Shown one piece after another: positions 35,841 through 46,649 of a stretch of 64,000 bases of DNA. The stretch comes from Gnetum montanum (taxonomy: Eukaryota > Streptophyta > Gnetopsida > Gnetales > Gnetaceae). The stretch covers positions 120,224 through 184,223 of the forward strand of contig MNCI01026223.1 in the NCBI GenBank assembly GCA_015680685.1, given 5' to 3'. Each line of letters begins with the position of its first letter. Position 1 is the stretch's first letter. The position numbers were made by a program, and so were the translations under genes. The notes under the pieces were generated by a model. It saw nothing but the letters and a program-made list of their open reading frames with translations. It was not told the DNA's origin and did no database searches.

Positions 35841-37460
35841 ATTAGCTCAAAACAAATTAGCTTGAAGTAGGTGCTATGCTACGCTACGCTGTCTAGCATA
35901 ACACAATGTGGTAGGCATTAACAAAGTAGGCAAAGAAATAAGCATTGAACAAAAGCATTTACCAATGGGGGGTTGCGTCCTCTGCAATTTAAGCCACAGC
36001 CGCTGCTCCTCCTCTTCCTTCGTGTGAAGGGTTTTCTTAGCTAGAGGAGGCCTCTTCTGCTACAACTTTTTGGTTGCAATCTTGGCTATGAGATGTTCCC
36101 CCCATAGCATGCTACTGGCTACAACAAAGACGTCTCTCCTATGCTATCTTGGCCATGAAAGTTGCGGGTTGCCCGATCCTTAGTCATCACAGAGAATGAC
36201 TTCCCAATTATTTTTGGGGGATCTTGGGCTTAGGTGGTCCAGAGGATTTGGCAGATCCATGGTCTAGAAATCTGGTTGTGATTTCGCATGACCCAGCTCC
36301 ATTCTCGTGAACCACCAGAAACTCCATGAAATGCTTTAAATAGGCTATGTAAAAGGTATAATGTATATTGGAATGGGACTCTGGTTTCTTGTGGAGCCCC
36401 AAGATTTTGGTTTGCAAGCCTTTACATAAAAACCTAGCCCAGTTGTAATGGGCCCCCTCTTTCATGACCTCACGCATTATCCAGGCCTACTCAATCCCTA
36501 GGACCTTCCCTTGGGAAAGCAGCTGGGGAAATGTGCGAGCATGGAAGATAGGGTAAATTTCCCTAGCGGGTCCTTCTTTAAGCTTCTCCATGGGGAGCCC
36601 CTTTCGCTTCTTAGAAATCCCTAACCACTCCTAAATATCCTTTTTCTAAAGGGTTAGGTCCTTCTTTCCCTTTGACCCTATGAGGATGACATTAGCAGGG
36701 ACACCGAAGAGGCCCCCGAACAGTTGGTCATTGATTTCAATGCCACTCGCACTCCCTGTATGCACGTGCAGAAGCGCCCTACCTTGTCAGAAAAGGAGTC
36801 AACCAGGGAGAGCATCTTGGTGGTAGGAACACTCAGATTCAAGTCCAGGAATAGATCCATAAGCCTAGTCTTTTGGATATTCTAGACCAAGAAGTCTGAA
36901 GCCGCATCATTTATCCAGTGTTGGCTTGTATCTACTTCTCCGTACTTGAAGTAGATGTTTGCATCCTATGTCCCGATGGTTACCACCATCACCTCCTGAG
37001 GCTTTTTCACCCCTATAATAATTTTCACAAGAAACATTTAGCATAAAAACGTAGAAAATCCAAAGATTTGCAACGATACTTAAGCATGCAACACTTACTG
37101 TTTAGCCTACCAGGTCTGTACAGTAATGGGAATAGCAGAAGACTAATTAGAACTTATTCAATGGTGATCGGTTTGAACGGTTGTGCCCACCCCTCATCTA
37201 GCCAACCAGACCCCTTTCACTAATCATAGGAAATGGGGTATAGGTGTGGTATTCACCCCCGCATTGACCAATCACACCTACCCGCAAGTTCTCAGTAGAA
37301 GAGAACTCCTGTAGGGCTATCCGTGTTGTAGTCAGCAAGCCCGGTCGATCATGAAGTCCTTCCTTGTTGATGTAGAACTTGGTAACAAAAACATACTGTT
37401 AGCATTTGGCCAATATGGCTAGCATCGCACAACACAATGGAACAAGGCTGCACAACTCAC

Positions 37461-37910
37461 CCGCTAGCACAATAAATAGTTCCTGGTGTGTTTTGGAAGC
37501 ACATTGCCATATAACATGCAACAAACAATGTGTTGTAAGAATGGTAGTAGTTGTATTCAAGCATATCCCAGATCTAGGCCAAACACCTTAACCCTATGGG
37601 GTGTTGACTGGATCCTTCTCTCTACCTGCTCATGATTGCCCAATCTGTCAGAAACCTCAGGATGTCCTGACTTGCCCTAGGTAGTATGACTTCTGTTATG
37701 ACAGTTGCCTCTTCCTCCTCTAGGTATGACCAAACGATCACACTGAAGTGTTGGAGGAGATATTGTAGGCACTCCTGTGCTTCTTTCCTAAACTAGATCC
37801 CCTACTCTCCCACACATATCTGGGGAGAAGGAGCATTGGCCATAGGTTTTCTTGCATGAAATAGGACCCCTGTAATTTCTAAGATAATCAAAATTGGCCT
37901 TAGCTCCATC
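37461..37910 (-). pseudogene. Exon 2 of the F antisense gene (FCP1/NIF-like)
   Basis: 450 bp, the same length as its counterpart in E (47078-47527). Motifs in order: an I-L-I-I-L-E-I-T-G-V-L strand; F-R-K-E-A-Q-E-C-L-Q; H-F-S-V-I-V-W-S; Y-N-T-L-F-V; Q-N-T-P-G-T. FCP1/NIF proteins normally show a hydrophobic strand ending D-[LI]-[ND]-G, then [FV]-x-V-x-[IV]-W-[ST]-S, then N-T-[LI]-[LV]-[VI]-D-D and N-P-x-x-T. Both aspartate sites are replaced, so no phosphatase activity is expected from this copy. Confidence 0.55.
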
Positions 37911-38728
37911 CTGCATAACACAACTAGCAAGTGTTAGCATCATGTCTAAGTGCAATGTGCACACAACATAGTAATACCTAGCAGTTCAGTCATATAGCAT
38001 AGCATAACCCTCTTCCCGCACATAGCGTAGTAAGAACATGAAAGCGATAGCGCAACGAAAATAGCCTAGCGTAGCAACATAGCAATTAACCCTAACAGGG
38101 TGATTAACAATATGCCCCGATAGACAACATGTCACATTGTCACATCACGCATGGCCCAACCCTCTTGAGGGTCCTACATTATGCCATTTGAAGGCCAAGT
38201 AACTTAAACTATCCAAACCCCCACGGTTATGAAAACCGCAGTGGTGGCAGTTTAAGCGACCTTGCATGCAACGATGGTGTAGCGTTTATGCATACACCAT
38301 GGTCGAAACAGCAACAGCGATGACGCAAAGGCCAAAACAATGCAATGACAAAAAACAAAAATGACTAAGACTAGGATACAAAATAAAAGTAGAGAACAAC
38401 AAAAGCAAAAAATGATAACAGAATTGTGAAAAAGCAGAGGAAGCATAGCGGCCTATTGGGTCAATGGCATGTCCTCCCGCACTGCGATGCATGCTTGTGT
38501 CACGTGCCCTAGGGTTTTCTTCACCTCCTTGACTTTTGCGAGCACTAAGTGAGTATGTTCCTTCTTTGGAAACATCATCCTGCTTGCAGACTTTCCCTTG
38601 TCGCTATGAAGAAAATCGCCTTACTCGCTGTTAGCACGATCGCTCTGCGCTCTGAAATTGCTTTGTGCTTCGAATATGGGCTCTACGCTCTTATGGTGAG
38701 AATGACAAGCTTACCAGGGTTTAATCCC

Positions 38729-38737
38729 TATTTATGG
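38729..38737 (-). promoter_or_regulatory. TATA box of the F antisense gene
   Basis: Minus strand CCATAAATAggg about 150 bp before the ATG-ATG start at 38578. The E counterpart CTATAAATAggg is at 48411-48419, about 130 bp before its ATG-ATG at 48280. Flanking sequence (gggGTTTAccccagTAA-like) is conserved. Confidence 0.55.
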
Positions 38738-38879
38738 ACGTAATGGTGAAAAGTGAAACTTGCCGCTCTCTCTCTCCATTTAATGTAGAGTGCACCGTAC
38801 AACGTAGCATGCTCGCCACGACATCGTAGCACTGTTGGCATTAAAACTTTGACATGCTCCAAGCTAAGTACTTGCTTTC

Positions 38880-39230
38880 CCAAAAAATAAAAAAATATAT
38901 ACATTTTTCATTACCAGTCCGAAAAGACCTTAAACTAGCAATCCCAGCGTAGTTGTAACTTTCACGGTCCAAAAAGACCTTAAACAAGCATTTTTAGCAT
39001 AGCGTTCCACTCTCATTACTGGTTCGGAAAGACCTTAAACTAGCAGTTTTGATTTGGTATACATTCGCAGTCAGTAATGATGCTAAAATAGCAGTTTCAC
39101 ATTTTCGCATCGGCAATTTTACATTTCTTAGCAGTTCCACATTCTCACTTCCACATTCTCACATCGATAGTTTTACATTTCCTACATCTCCATGCCATAA
39201 CGGTCTGCCATGACTTTAAACTAGCAAAAT
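38880..39230 (+). repeat. cttaaactagca repeats between the antisense promoter and pol of F
   Basis: About five imperfect copies of aaagaccttaaactagcat-type words; the same arrangement is in E at about 48555-48775. Confidence 0.65.
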
Positions 39231-39359
39231 TTTAATCTTTACATCATGCTTTACTAGTTACCTCTCGTCATTGCTTTGCAAGTTTTCATTATACACGATT
39301 ACTACCAATAGGTGCCTCTTAACCAGGCTTCGATCTCATCTTGACAGGTTAATCAAAAA

Positions 39360-40490
39360 ATGGAAATCCATCACGATCTCTCCACACCTTTAGCCCTAGT
39401 AGGTCCACATGGCAAGCTCGTAAGACAATTGAACACTGACCTGATCGACTGGGGGTCAACCATAGCTAGCACCATAGCACCTTTAGAAACATCCCTAGGC
39501 TAGCTTGAGCATCTGATCTGAACTCTAGATTTGGAGGTCGAGGATGTAACTGAGGATCCTCTTGTTGAGACGCCGGTGATCACATCCAAGGGGGAAGTAG
39601 AAATGTTAAAACTTAGCTCCCTCCTAGATGCATAGACACACAAAAACGTAGCCAAGATTCTGCAAGAGAATATCAAAGTCTTTGCATGGTCATACAGTGA
39701 CATGCCGGGTTTAGATCTGAGGCTGATATAGCACAACATCGTCCTAGACCTGTGTGTGCAGGCAGTCAAGCAGAAGGCTCATAAAGTCAAACCAGAAATC
39801 AAACTAGTTGTAAGGGATGAAATCACAAAGCTATACCAAGCTGGTGTCATCCACGCAGTTGATTATTCGGAATGGGTGTCCAACATCATCGTGGTTTCTA
39901 AGAAAATGGGAGGAATATGGATCTGTATAGACTTCTGGGATCTGAATAAAGCAACGATCAAGAACGATTTCCCGCTTCCAAGCATCGACCAACTCATCGA
40001 AACTACGGTTGATCATGCTCTGTTATCCTTCATGGATGATTTCTCCGAATACAACCAAATCCACATCAACCTGAAGCATCATCTAAGAACAACCTTCATG
40101 TCCCCATGGGGGACCTTCTATTACACCATGATGCCTTTTGGACTCAAGAATGCTGGAGCAACCTACTAGCGAGCCATGACCTACATCTTCAGTGATTACA
40201 TCCTAGAAACACTAAATGACTATGTGGATGATATATCAGTCAAGTCCAAGGAGGCAGCTAATCACCCACGTGATCTAGGGGTAGTCATTAAGTGTCGTCA
40301 AATGCATGATCTATGCTTTAATCCTAAGAAGTGTATCTTTGGGGTAAAAATCGGATGCATGTTAGGATTCATGATATCGAAGGTCGGAATACAGGTGGAC
40401 CTTGACAAAGTCAAGGCTATCATCAACCTAGCACCTCCTACAAACCTTAAGGAGCTGCATAGTTTGCAAGGTAGGGTACAGTTCATCTGA
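39360..40490 (+). pseudogene. pol: Reverse transcriptase of element F (start of pol)
   Basis: The ATG at 39360 (MEIHHDLS) is conserved in E at 48915 and follows an acceptor-like ttgacag. RT blocks in order: V-R-D-E-I-T-K-L-Y-Q-A-G-V-I; W-V-S-N-I-I-V-V-S-K-K; L-N-K-A-T-I-K-N-D-F-P-L-P; the usual F-L-D-G-F-S-G-Y-N-Q is F-M-D-D-F-S-E-Y-N-Q; W-G-T-F-Y-Y-T-M-M-P-F-G-L-K-N-A-G-A-T-Y; catalytic Y-V-D-D at 40221-40232; N-P-K-K-C-I-F-G-V. Open mainly at 39756-40169 and 40176-40490, separated by a TAG. Confidence 0.92.
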
Positions 40491-40505
40491 AGGTTTATAG
40501 CAAAG

Positions 40506-40973
40506 TTGACTGATAAGTTGCACCCCACGCAACATCTTCTAAAGAAAGGGGTTAACTTCAAGTGGACAACCCAATGTCAACAAGCCTTCGATGACTTGAA
40601 GGAAGAGCTCTTGCACCTCCCAATTGTGCACCCGCCACAGAGGGATAAGCCTTTCTTCATCTACCTTGCCACCTCCAACACATCTATCGTAGCATTGTTA
40701 TGTCAGAAACGAGATGACGGATCTGAGATACCAATGTATTATCTGAGTCATGCATTAATAGTGCATGAGGAAAAATACAATGAAGTGGAGAGGAATTGCC
40801 TTGCCTTAGTGTTTGCATTTAAAAAATGGAGGCACTACCTATTTCATAGTACAATTAACATCATTTGCAAAAGCAACATACTTTGGGCTATCACTAACAA
40901 CTTGTATCAAAGCAGTAGGATAGCCCGATGGAAAGCAATAACCACGGAGTTTAACTTACACTATGTGAGCTAG
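40506..40973 (+). pseudogene. pol: RNase H of element F
   Basis: Gypsy-type RNase H directly after RT: F-K-W-T-T-Q-C-Q-Q-A-F-D-D-L-K connection, then Y-L-S-H-A-L, V-E-R-N-C-L-A-L-V-F-A-F-K-K-W-R-H-Y-L. Some catalytic acidic residues are not evident (Y-L-A-T-S-N-T in place of a Y-x-x-x-S-D-x type strand). It ends with W-K-A-I-T-T-E-F before a TAG. Confidence 0.85.
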
Positions 40974-40979
40974 TCGTCG

Positions 40980-41584
40980 ATGAAGGGTCAAGCCATAGTG
41001 ATGCAGCTTATAGCCTCACCCATCGATGACCAGATAACCATAGATCCGAATTCCCAAATGAGCACATTGGCACCATCAATGTCATACCATCGCTTCTCGA
41101 AGCTACCTTACACTTTGATGGTGCCTCAACCATGCGGGGAGGTAGTGCAGCCACCGTCATTATGTTCCCCTCTAGGGAAATGCATCCTTTTGCTTATTGT
41201 TTTGCATTCCCCTGCACCAATAATGTGGCAGAGTATGAGGGGCTACTCAAAGGCCTCTCAGCTGCCCAAACACTATGCATACAACACTTGGCAATTCGTG
41301 GTGATTCACAACTAATTGTGAATCAAATCACCAAGGTCTATGCTTGTAAAGCTACACACCTACAACCCTACTGCGACCTAGCAAAAAGCATGCTTAAGCA
41401 ATTTGCCACCATAGATGTGCAACATGTGCCATGCAACGAAAACACTATGGCAGACACCTTAGCCACCATTGCATTAAATATTCCACCACACTCATTTGCA
41501 AGTCTTCCAACCTTGATTGTCGAATGTACTGAGCCTATCACTCAGGTGAGACATGTGGCCTTTATCAGTGCTGTGGATACCTAG
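40980..41584 (+). pseudogene. pol: Second (archaeal-type) RNase H of element F
   Basis: Before the integrase: F-D-G-A-S-T-M-R-G-G-S-A-A, then N-N-V-A-E-Y-E-G-L-L-K-G-L, I-R-G-D-S-Q-L-I-V-N-Q-I, and H-V-P-C-N-E-N-T-M-A-D-T-L-A. The D, E, D and D acidic positions of the RNase H fold are all visible. An extra RNase H between RNase H and integrase is the hallmark of the Tat lineage. The frame changes at about 41130. Confidence 0.9.
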
Positions 41585-41782
41585 GAGTGGTATGCTAACA
41601 TTAAAGCCTACCTACAACATGGTGAACCCCTAAGCGGACTAACATCTACCTAGAGAAATGCAATTCGCAAGTGCACCCAGTAATATATGATCATGGGTAA
41701 TGATGCCCTGTGCCAATGTTCTTATGATAGGATATTTCTAGCATGCGTGGGTGGGGAGTAGGCATAGAAGGTAGTTAATGAG

Positions 41783-42829
41783 GTGCATGAGGGACTATGT
41801 AGAGGACACATAGCACCTAGGGCTATGGATGTGATAATCAGACGCCTAGGGTACTACTGGCCCCACATGGAGCATGACTGCCTGTCAAAAGTTAAGATGT
41901 GTGACACATGCCAGAGATACACAAATCTCATACATGTCTCACCTACGAACCTACACCCAATGCAAATCACATGGCCTTTCCAACGATGGGGATTAGACCT
42001 CATAAGACCTATCACTCCTAAGTCCTCTGTAGGGCATAGCTTCATTATCACCACCACTGAGTATTTTACTAACTGGGTGGAAGCTATTCCCCTGAGGAAG
42101 ACAACATCTCAAAAGATCTGCCACTTCATCTTGGATAACATCATGACAAGGTTTGGGCTTTCGATGACTATTATAACTGACAATGGACCACAATTTAGTA
42201 GTACGGAAACTCGAATCTTCTGCAGCAATCTAGGCATCAGGTAATCATTCTCCTCCCCGTATTACCCATAGGTGAATGGATAGGTGGAGGCTACAAATAA
42301 GTCCATCATCAACTTGTTGAAGTGAATGCTTGACAATAGCAAGAGGCAATGGCATGAGCAAATCCTCTACATTCTATGGGCCTATAGGACGACATGCAGA
42401 ACCGCGATGAGTAAGACTCCTTACAACCTTGTTTATGGATCTGAAGCTATGTTATCTCTTGAGTTGTAGGTACCATCACTCCAGATGATCCTCTCAAATG
42501 TCATGAGCGAAGCCTAGAACAACGAGTCATAGATCATCGACCTTGACTCAATAGAGGAGGAGCGTGTGCAGACACTAAGCCGCATAGAGTGCTACCAGAG
42601 CAACCAAAAACAAAAGCACCTTGCAGACACACATTAATGACCAGTGCAGAAGGGATACCTTGTCCTCAAGGCTGTCCGTGAGCATGTGAGCAAATTCTTA
42701 GCCAACTGGGAAGGCCCATACATGGTCACTAAAGCCTTTGGGAATGGAGCCTTCAAGCTAGTGGCTATGGATGGTAACGAGTTCGCCAACCCGGTGAATC
42801 ACTTGTACCTCAAGTTATACTACATCTGA
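41783..42829 (+). pseudogene. pol: Integrase of element F
   Basis: HHCC zinc part: H-E-G-L-C-R-G-H, G-Y-Y-W-P-H-M, M-C-D-T-C-Q. Core: W-G-L-D-L-I, I-I-T-D-N-G-P-Q-F, and S-P-Y-Y-P-stop-V-N-G-stop-V-E, so the D-D-E residues survive between stops. C-terminal G-Y-L-V-L-K-A-V, W-E-G-P-Y-M-V-T-K-A is open at 42644-42829 and ends at a TGA. The first part is open at 41783-42244. Confidence 0.92.
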
Positions 42830-44216
42830 AGCATGGCGGCAACAAGTAGCATTCACTACGATGTTAAACTAGTGGAAACAAGTAGTGTCTACTATGATGT
42901 TAAACTGGTGGCAACAAGCAGAACCTGCTAGGATGTTAAACTAGCGGCGACCATTTGCTACGACATAAAACTGGCACAGCTAGTCTGCTATGACTATAAA
43001 CTGGCACGTCATATCCGCTATGATGTTAAACTAGCATGTATGGTCTACTAGGACCTTAAACTAGTGCGGCACTTTGCTGGGACCCTAACCTAGCACACGG
43101 TCTACCAAGACCTTAAATTGGATTCGTGTCACATCCTTAGCATGCATCTGTGCCAAGTACACATCGAATGAGTGTGCGCAATGCCGACATGGGGATGGGA
43201 CGTTACAACTCCAGAACGTAGTTCATGATGTAATGGAAACACGATCTAGAACGTACGTAACAAGGCCATCATTGGCATCGTGTTGACCCTTCAGAGATGT
43301 TGTATGACATCGCACTAGCCCTCTAAACCTACCGTCACCACGGCCCACCACCCTGATGGTAGTTCCTTGGCTAGTGCCCGCCGCTGGAGTTCCAGTAGTG
43401 TTATGGCCTAGCCACAATATTGTTACACTCCAGCTCCCTACTAACGCTTGGGCTCGCACAAAGTTTAGCTATGTGGTAGCTAATCCCATAGCTGAACTGA
43501 GAATTCATGCCTTTGATAGGGATTCCAGAGCATCTGCACTCACAGCGACTCCCCGCTCCTTCAATGCTAGCTTCGCCATGCTGGTGCTGCCAAGGCCACT
43601 GCTGGCCTTTCTACTTTGGACACTGTGCACCAACATGAATGTCCAAGAGCTTCAACAATGTCTGCAGTAAGTAAGGCTTTTGCCATCGCTTTGCATCATG
43701 GCTATTTCGCTCTCCGTCATGTTTACAGGGTGTGACCGAAAGCACGTCTAGCCATAGCAGCAAATGCTACAGCGTCGCAAAGTGAGTGCCTCGACTAGCT
43801 TGGCTAATTCAGAGTGAAAATTCCATGACATGCGTAACACAGCTCGCCACATGGGAAGCATTTGTAGGCAAGTCGAAAGCCCACAAGGATGTAACAAAAC
43901 TCATCTTGGGAAAGAAGCACCTGTCCTACAAGGGGTTGAAGGTCAGCTAGAGTAAAGATGAAAATGCAATCAAGTCCCTCATGAGCACTCTGATGAGGGA
44001 CCTTGCTAAACCTCATCTTTACTCTTTTCCTAAACCTCCTTCCTTCCTGCTTTGCCCCCTCCCCAAGCAAAAACCAATGCAACACTCTCAAGCATAGCCA
44101 AGCGACGTCTTGACAATGACAAAGCAGAAACGTTAGCATCATGTCTTCTATGGTGTTCATATTCTTTGTCAACATCTCTCGAGCCCATCCTCTAGACGTC
44201 GACAAAGAGCGACCAA
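42830..44216 (+). other. 3' region of element F
   Basis: Non-coding in sense. It starts with an array of about nine ttaaactagca-type units (42840-43130), continues with sequence alignable to E 52800-54169, and ends with GACAAAGAGCGACCAA, a decayed polypurine tract, before the 3' LTR. The antisense ORF at 43804-44271 reads into the LTR and is not credited. Confidence 0.6.
42840..43130 (+). repeat. Short tandem repeats after pol of F
   Basis: About nine imperfect 28-40 bp units such as gctacgatgttaaactagcgg and tctactaggaccttaaactagtg. Tandem repeats in the 3' untranslated region are known for Tat-lineage elements. Confidence 0.75.
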
Positions 44217-45844
44217 TGAAACACCCCAAAATTCGAAGGCATGCTTGCTTCACCAAGTCTTTGCAATTCATGCAGCGTTACAACAATTCTTTAGAAGATG
44301 GATGCTCTAATGTTTAAACTATCCAGCTCAACAAGTTTTCTACCCCAGGTGTCAACAGGCTAAATAGATTCTCTAGCCTGCCCACTTGAGTAGTTCATCC
44401 AACCGACAGCGCACTTAGGAGTAGTGTGTGGAATTGTTGGTGGTGCTCAGAACACGCAAAATGCTTTAGCAATTTTTCTAAGCTAAGGAATTTTTCTATG
44501 CTACGCTACACTATGTACCGTAGCAAACTTCAGAAGATGTTTGCAGAAGCGAAGTGCTATGCTATGCTATGCTACGCAGCGTAGCATAGTATAGCAAAAG
44601 CTAGACGATCAATTCCCTCGCTCAAATTCAAGTCCTTCAGCAATGTCTCCTTCCATCAGAAAGCGGCGAACTTGGAAAAAGTAGGTCATGTTTGCTGCTA
44701 TGCTACGCTAAGCTACATGGCGCAGCAAGGCATAGCAATTCTGTGAAAGAGACAGAAGGCATATCAAAGGGAAAATCAGCAAGTTCGTATGTTTCGTAGT
44801 GCAAAAGACAAAGTTTGTAGGTTGGCGACATTTTTGTGACTAAGGCTAGTCACTACACTATGCTACGCTATCTAGCATAGCATAGTGTAGCAAACATGCA
44901 ATAAATAGTCAGCGCGTTTCAAAGGATTCCAACACACACAGTGAGATGAGTAACAAGACGCTATGCTACGCCAGCATGCTACACTACAAAGCATAGCAAA
45001 GCATGGCAAGTAGTTACACTACATCAATGTACTCACCTAATTACACCGTTGCTTTCATAGCGCAATTACAGTGAGGTAGGCTTGTAATTATAGCATGGTA
45101 GGCTTGACCAACGATCATGCAGGCACGTGCAGCATAGACAAGTCAGCATAAGCCCAGGGCACGTGGTGTCCAAACTACATCTTTCACATGCCCTTGGTCT
45201 TATAAATACCCTAATGAGCAATGCCCGAGGGTCAAGGGTTTGAGTTTTTTGGGCAACTTGGTCGGCTAACAATTTTTTTGGTTGACAAGAAAAAAAGTTA
45301 GCACTGCAATCTTTAGCATTGTAAGTTTTCTGTTTGACATTGTAAATAGTTAGCACTCTCAGTTGACATCTTTTTCTACTCTTTTCTACCACCTTGGTAG
45401 CACTTCGCATTGTTAACGCTTGAGTTCGCGTTCAAGCACACAACTGTCTTGCTCTATATGTCTTGGTTACTCTCGGGATCTCTGCACTTCTCAGCGTTGT
45501 GCAACCGATTATATCTATCTTGACAGAGCGAAGTCGTAGCTTCAAAGCAGTGCATTTTTCTAACTGCATTTTACTTTGTCTCCTGCTTATTATTGCATTT
45601 TACACTGTTTTCTGTCTCTTTTACATTTGAGGATGACCTCACGCTATTAGTCTCATTTTTCAAATTATCTGGTTGCAAAAGGTTATATTGACACTGACTA
45701 AGTCCCTATCTGATAGACTAGACCATTCAGGGTGCCCCTTTTCCATCCCATCCAACATGACCCTCTCGGGGAAACGAGGTTAAGACTGTCAACGACTGAC
45801 GACCTGTTGGTGTTTTCCAGCCGTTGACGTTTTCAGTTGCTACA
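44217..45844 (+). repeat. 3' LTR of element F (1628 bp)
   Basis: Aligns with 27927-29550 end to end, starting TGAAACACCCC and ending AGTTGCTACA. TATA box at 45201-45208. Substantial divergence from the 5' LTR, mainly transitions at CpG-containing palindromes. Confidence 0.9.
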
Positions 45845-45849
45845 ACGAG

Positions 45850-46322
45850 TCGTGGTGAAAGGCATTGTCCACATCGACTTTGTGGTAGGGGACCAATTCC
45901 CCACAAATGTAATGTTTATCGTGGTGGAAGAGATGCTCGAGTTTAACCTGATCTTGGGGAAGTGATGGTTAGCCCAACTTAGGGTCGTCTCTTCACCCAT
46001 ACATCAGGAAATCCATCTACCCTATGCAGGTGGGGAGGTGGTGATCCATGGTGATGAGGTGGTAATGCAAGCAATAAACAACATAGATATGAAGCAGGGT
46101 TCAGAGTTCATAACCTCTGAGAACGAGGTGCTTGTCTCCATTGACACTAACTATTTAACAAAAGAGTCGGCCCAACATGCTAGTTCATAAAACAAAAATG
46201 TGTGGGCTAAGTTGCCTTTCCAAGTGGAGGACAACGATGTAGACAAATGCTGTAGTAATGCTTCTTGACCTTACATCTCACCAAATCCACAATGGGTTAG
46301 AAAGAAGTTACGTATAGCGTAG
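45850..46322 (+). pseudogene. pro: Protease of element E, second part
   Basis: Continues the piece ending at 27926: V-V-V-K-G-I-V-H-I-D-F, F-N-L-I-L-G-K-stop-W-L-A-Q-L, S-S-P-I-H-Q-E-I-H-L-P-Y-A-G-G-E-V-V-I-H-G-D-E. It ends near W-V-R-K-K and a TAG at 46320. Aligns residue by residue with 33350-33809 in F. Confidence 0.85.
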
Positions 46323-46444
46323 CAACTCCTTTGCTTCCTACCTAGTTAACATCCATTGTGCATTTATTTCTTATTTGCTTCCCATTCATCCATCTATGCT
46401 AGACGCTTCACTTATCCTTTTAAATCATTCAAATATTCTTTGTT

Positions 46445-46645
46445 TACATCGTCACATGGCCCAAAATGGCCTAAAACTAACGATGGCCCAAAACAGCCTA
46501 AAACTAATGACAACCTAAAATGGCCTAAAACTAATGATGACCCAAAATGACCTAAAACTACCCACTACCCGCTAAGACCTAAAACTAGCAAAATTGTCCT
46601 TTTGCAATACCCCACAACCCTAAATGGCCTAAAACTAAGAAAAAA
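46445..46645 (+). repeat. ggcctaaaactaatga tandem repeat in E
   Basis: About six imperfect units (about 27 bp, later shorter) with cccaaaatggcctaaaacta. F has a single related copy near 33920-33945. It lies at the 3' side of the antisense gene. Confidence 0.75.
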
Positions 46646-46649
46646 AATT

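Larger units (their letters stand above)
34350..38578 (-). pseudogene. Antisense spliced gene in element F, FCP1/NIF-like plus plant-transposon-like exons
   Basis: Minus strand, inside the sense protease-RT gap. Proposed exons: 1 (38578 to about 38456, start ATG-ATG), 2 (37910-37461), 3 (37378-37099), 4 (37012 to about 36170), then acidic and coiled-coil exons down to about 34350. Exon 2 is flanked by atgcAG and GTGAGT, and exon 3 ends at GTAAGT; codon phases agree across exons 1-4 except for one frameshift in exon 3. Exon 2 has LIILEITGVL, ECLQYLLQHFSVIVWS, EYNYYHSYNTLFV and QNTPGTIY, resembling an FCP1/NIF phosphatase-like domain. The catalytic D-x-D is absent (L-E-I) and so is the second D-D. 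Exon 4 has GVRVALKS and a long conserved tail. Several stops. Domain calls are by eye. Confidence 0.6.
27927..45844 (+). mobile_element. Element F: giant Tat-lineage Ty3/gypsy retrotransposon nested in E
   Basis: 17.9 kb with LTRs 27927-29550 and 44217-45844. Target duplication ACGGG (27922-27926) / ACGAG (45845-45849) lies inside the protease gene of E, which resumes with GTCGTGGTGAAAGGC as in F's own copy (33352 on). Interior: duplicated leader, gag-protease, a 5.5 kb gap with an antisense spliced gene, pol with RT, two RNase H domains and integrase, and a 3' region with short tandem repeats. LTRs are clearly diverged from each other, so F is also old. Confidence 0.92.

Noticed and set aside
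43804-44271. 155-residue minus-strand ORF
   Set aside because: It spans the 3' region and the LTR start of F; no matching frame in E, no domain.
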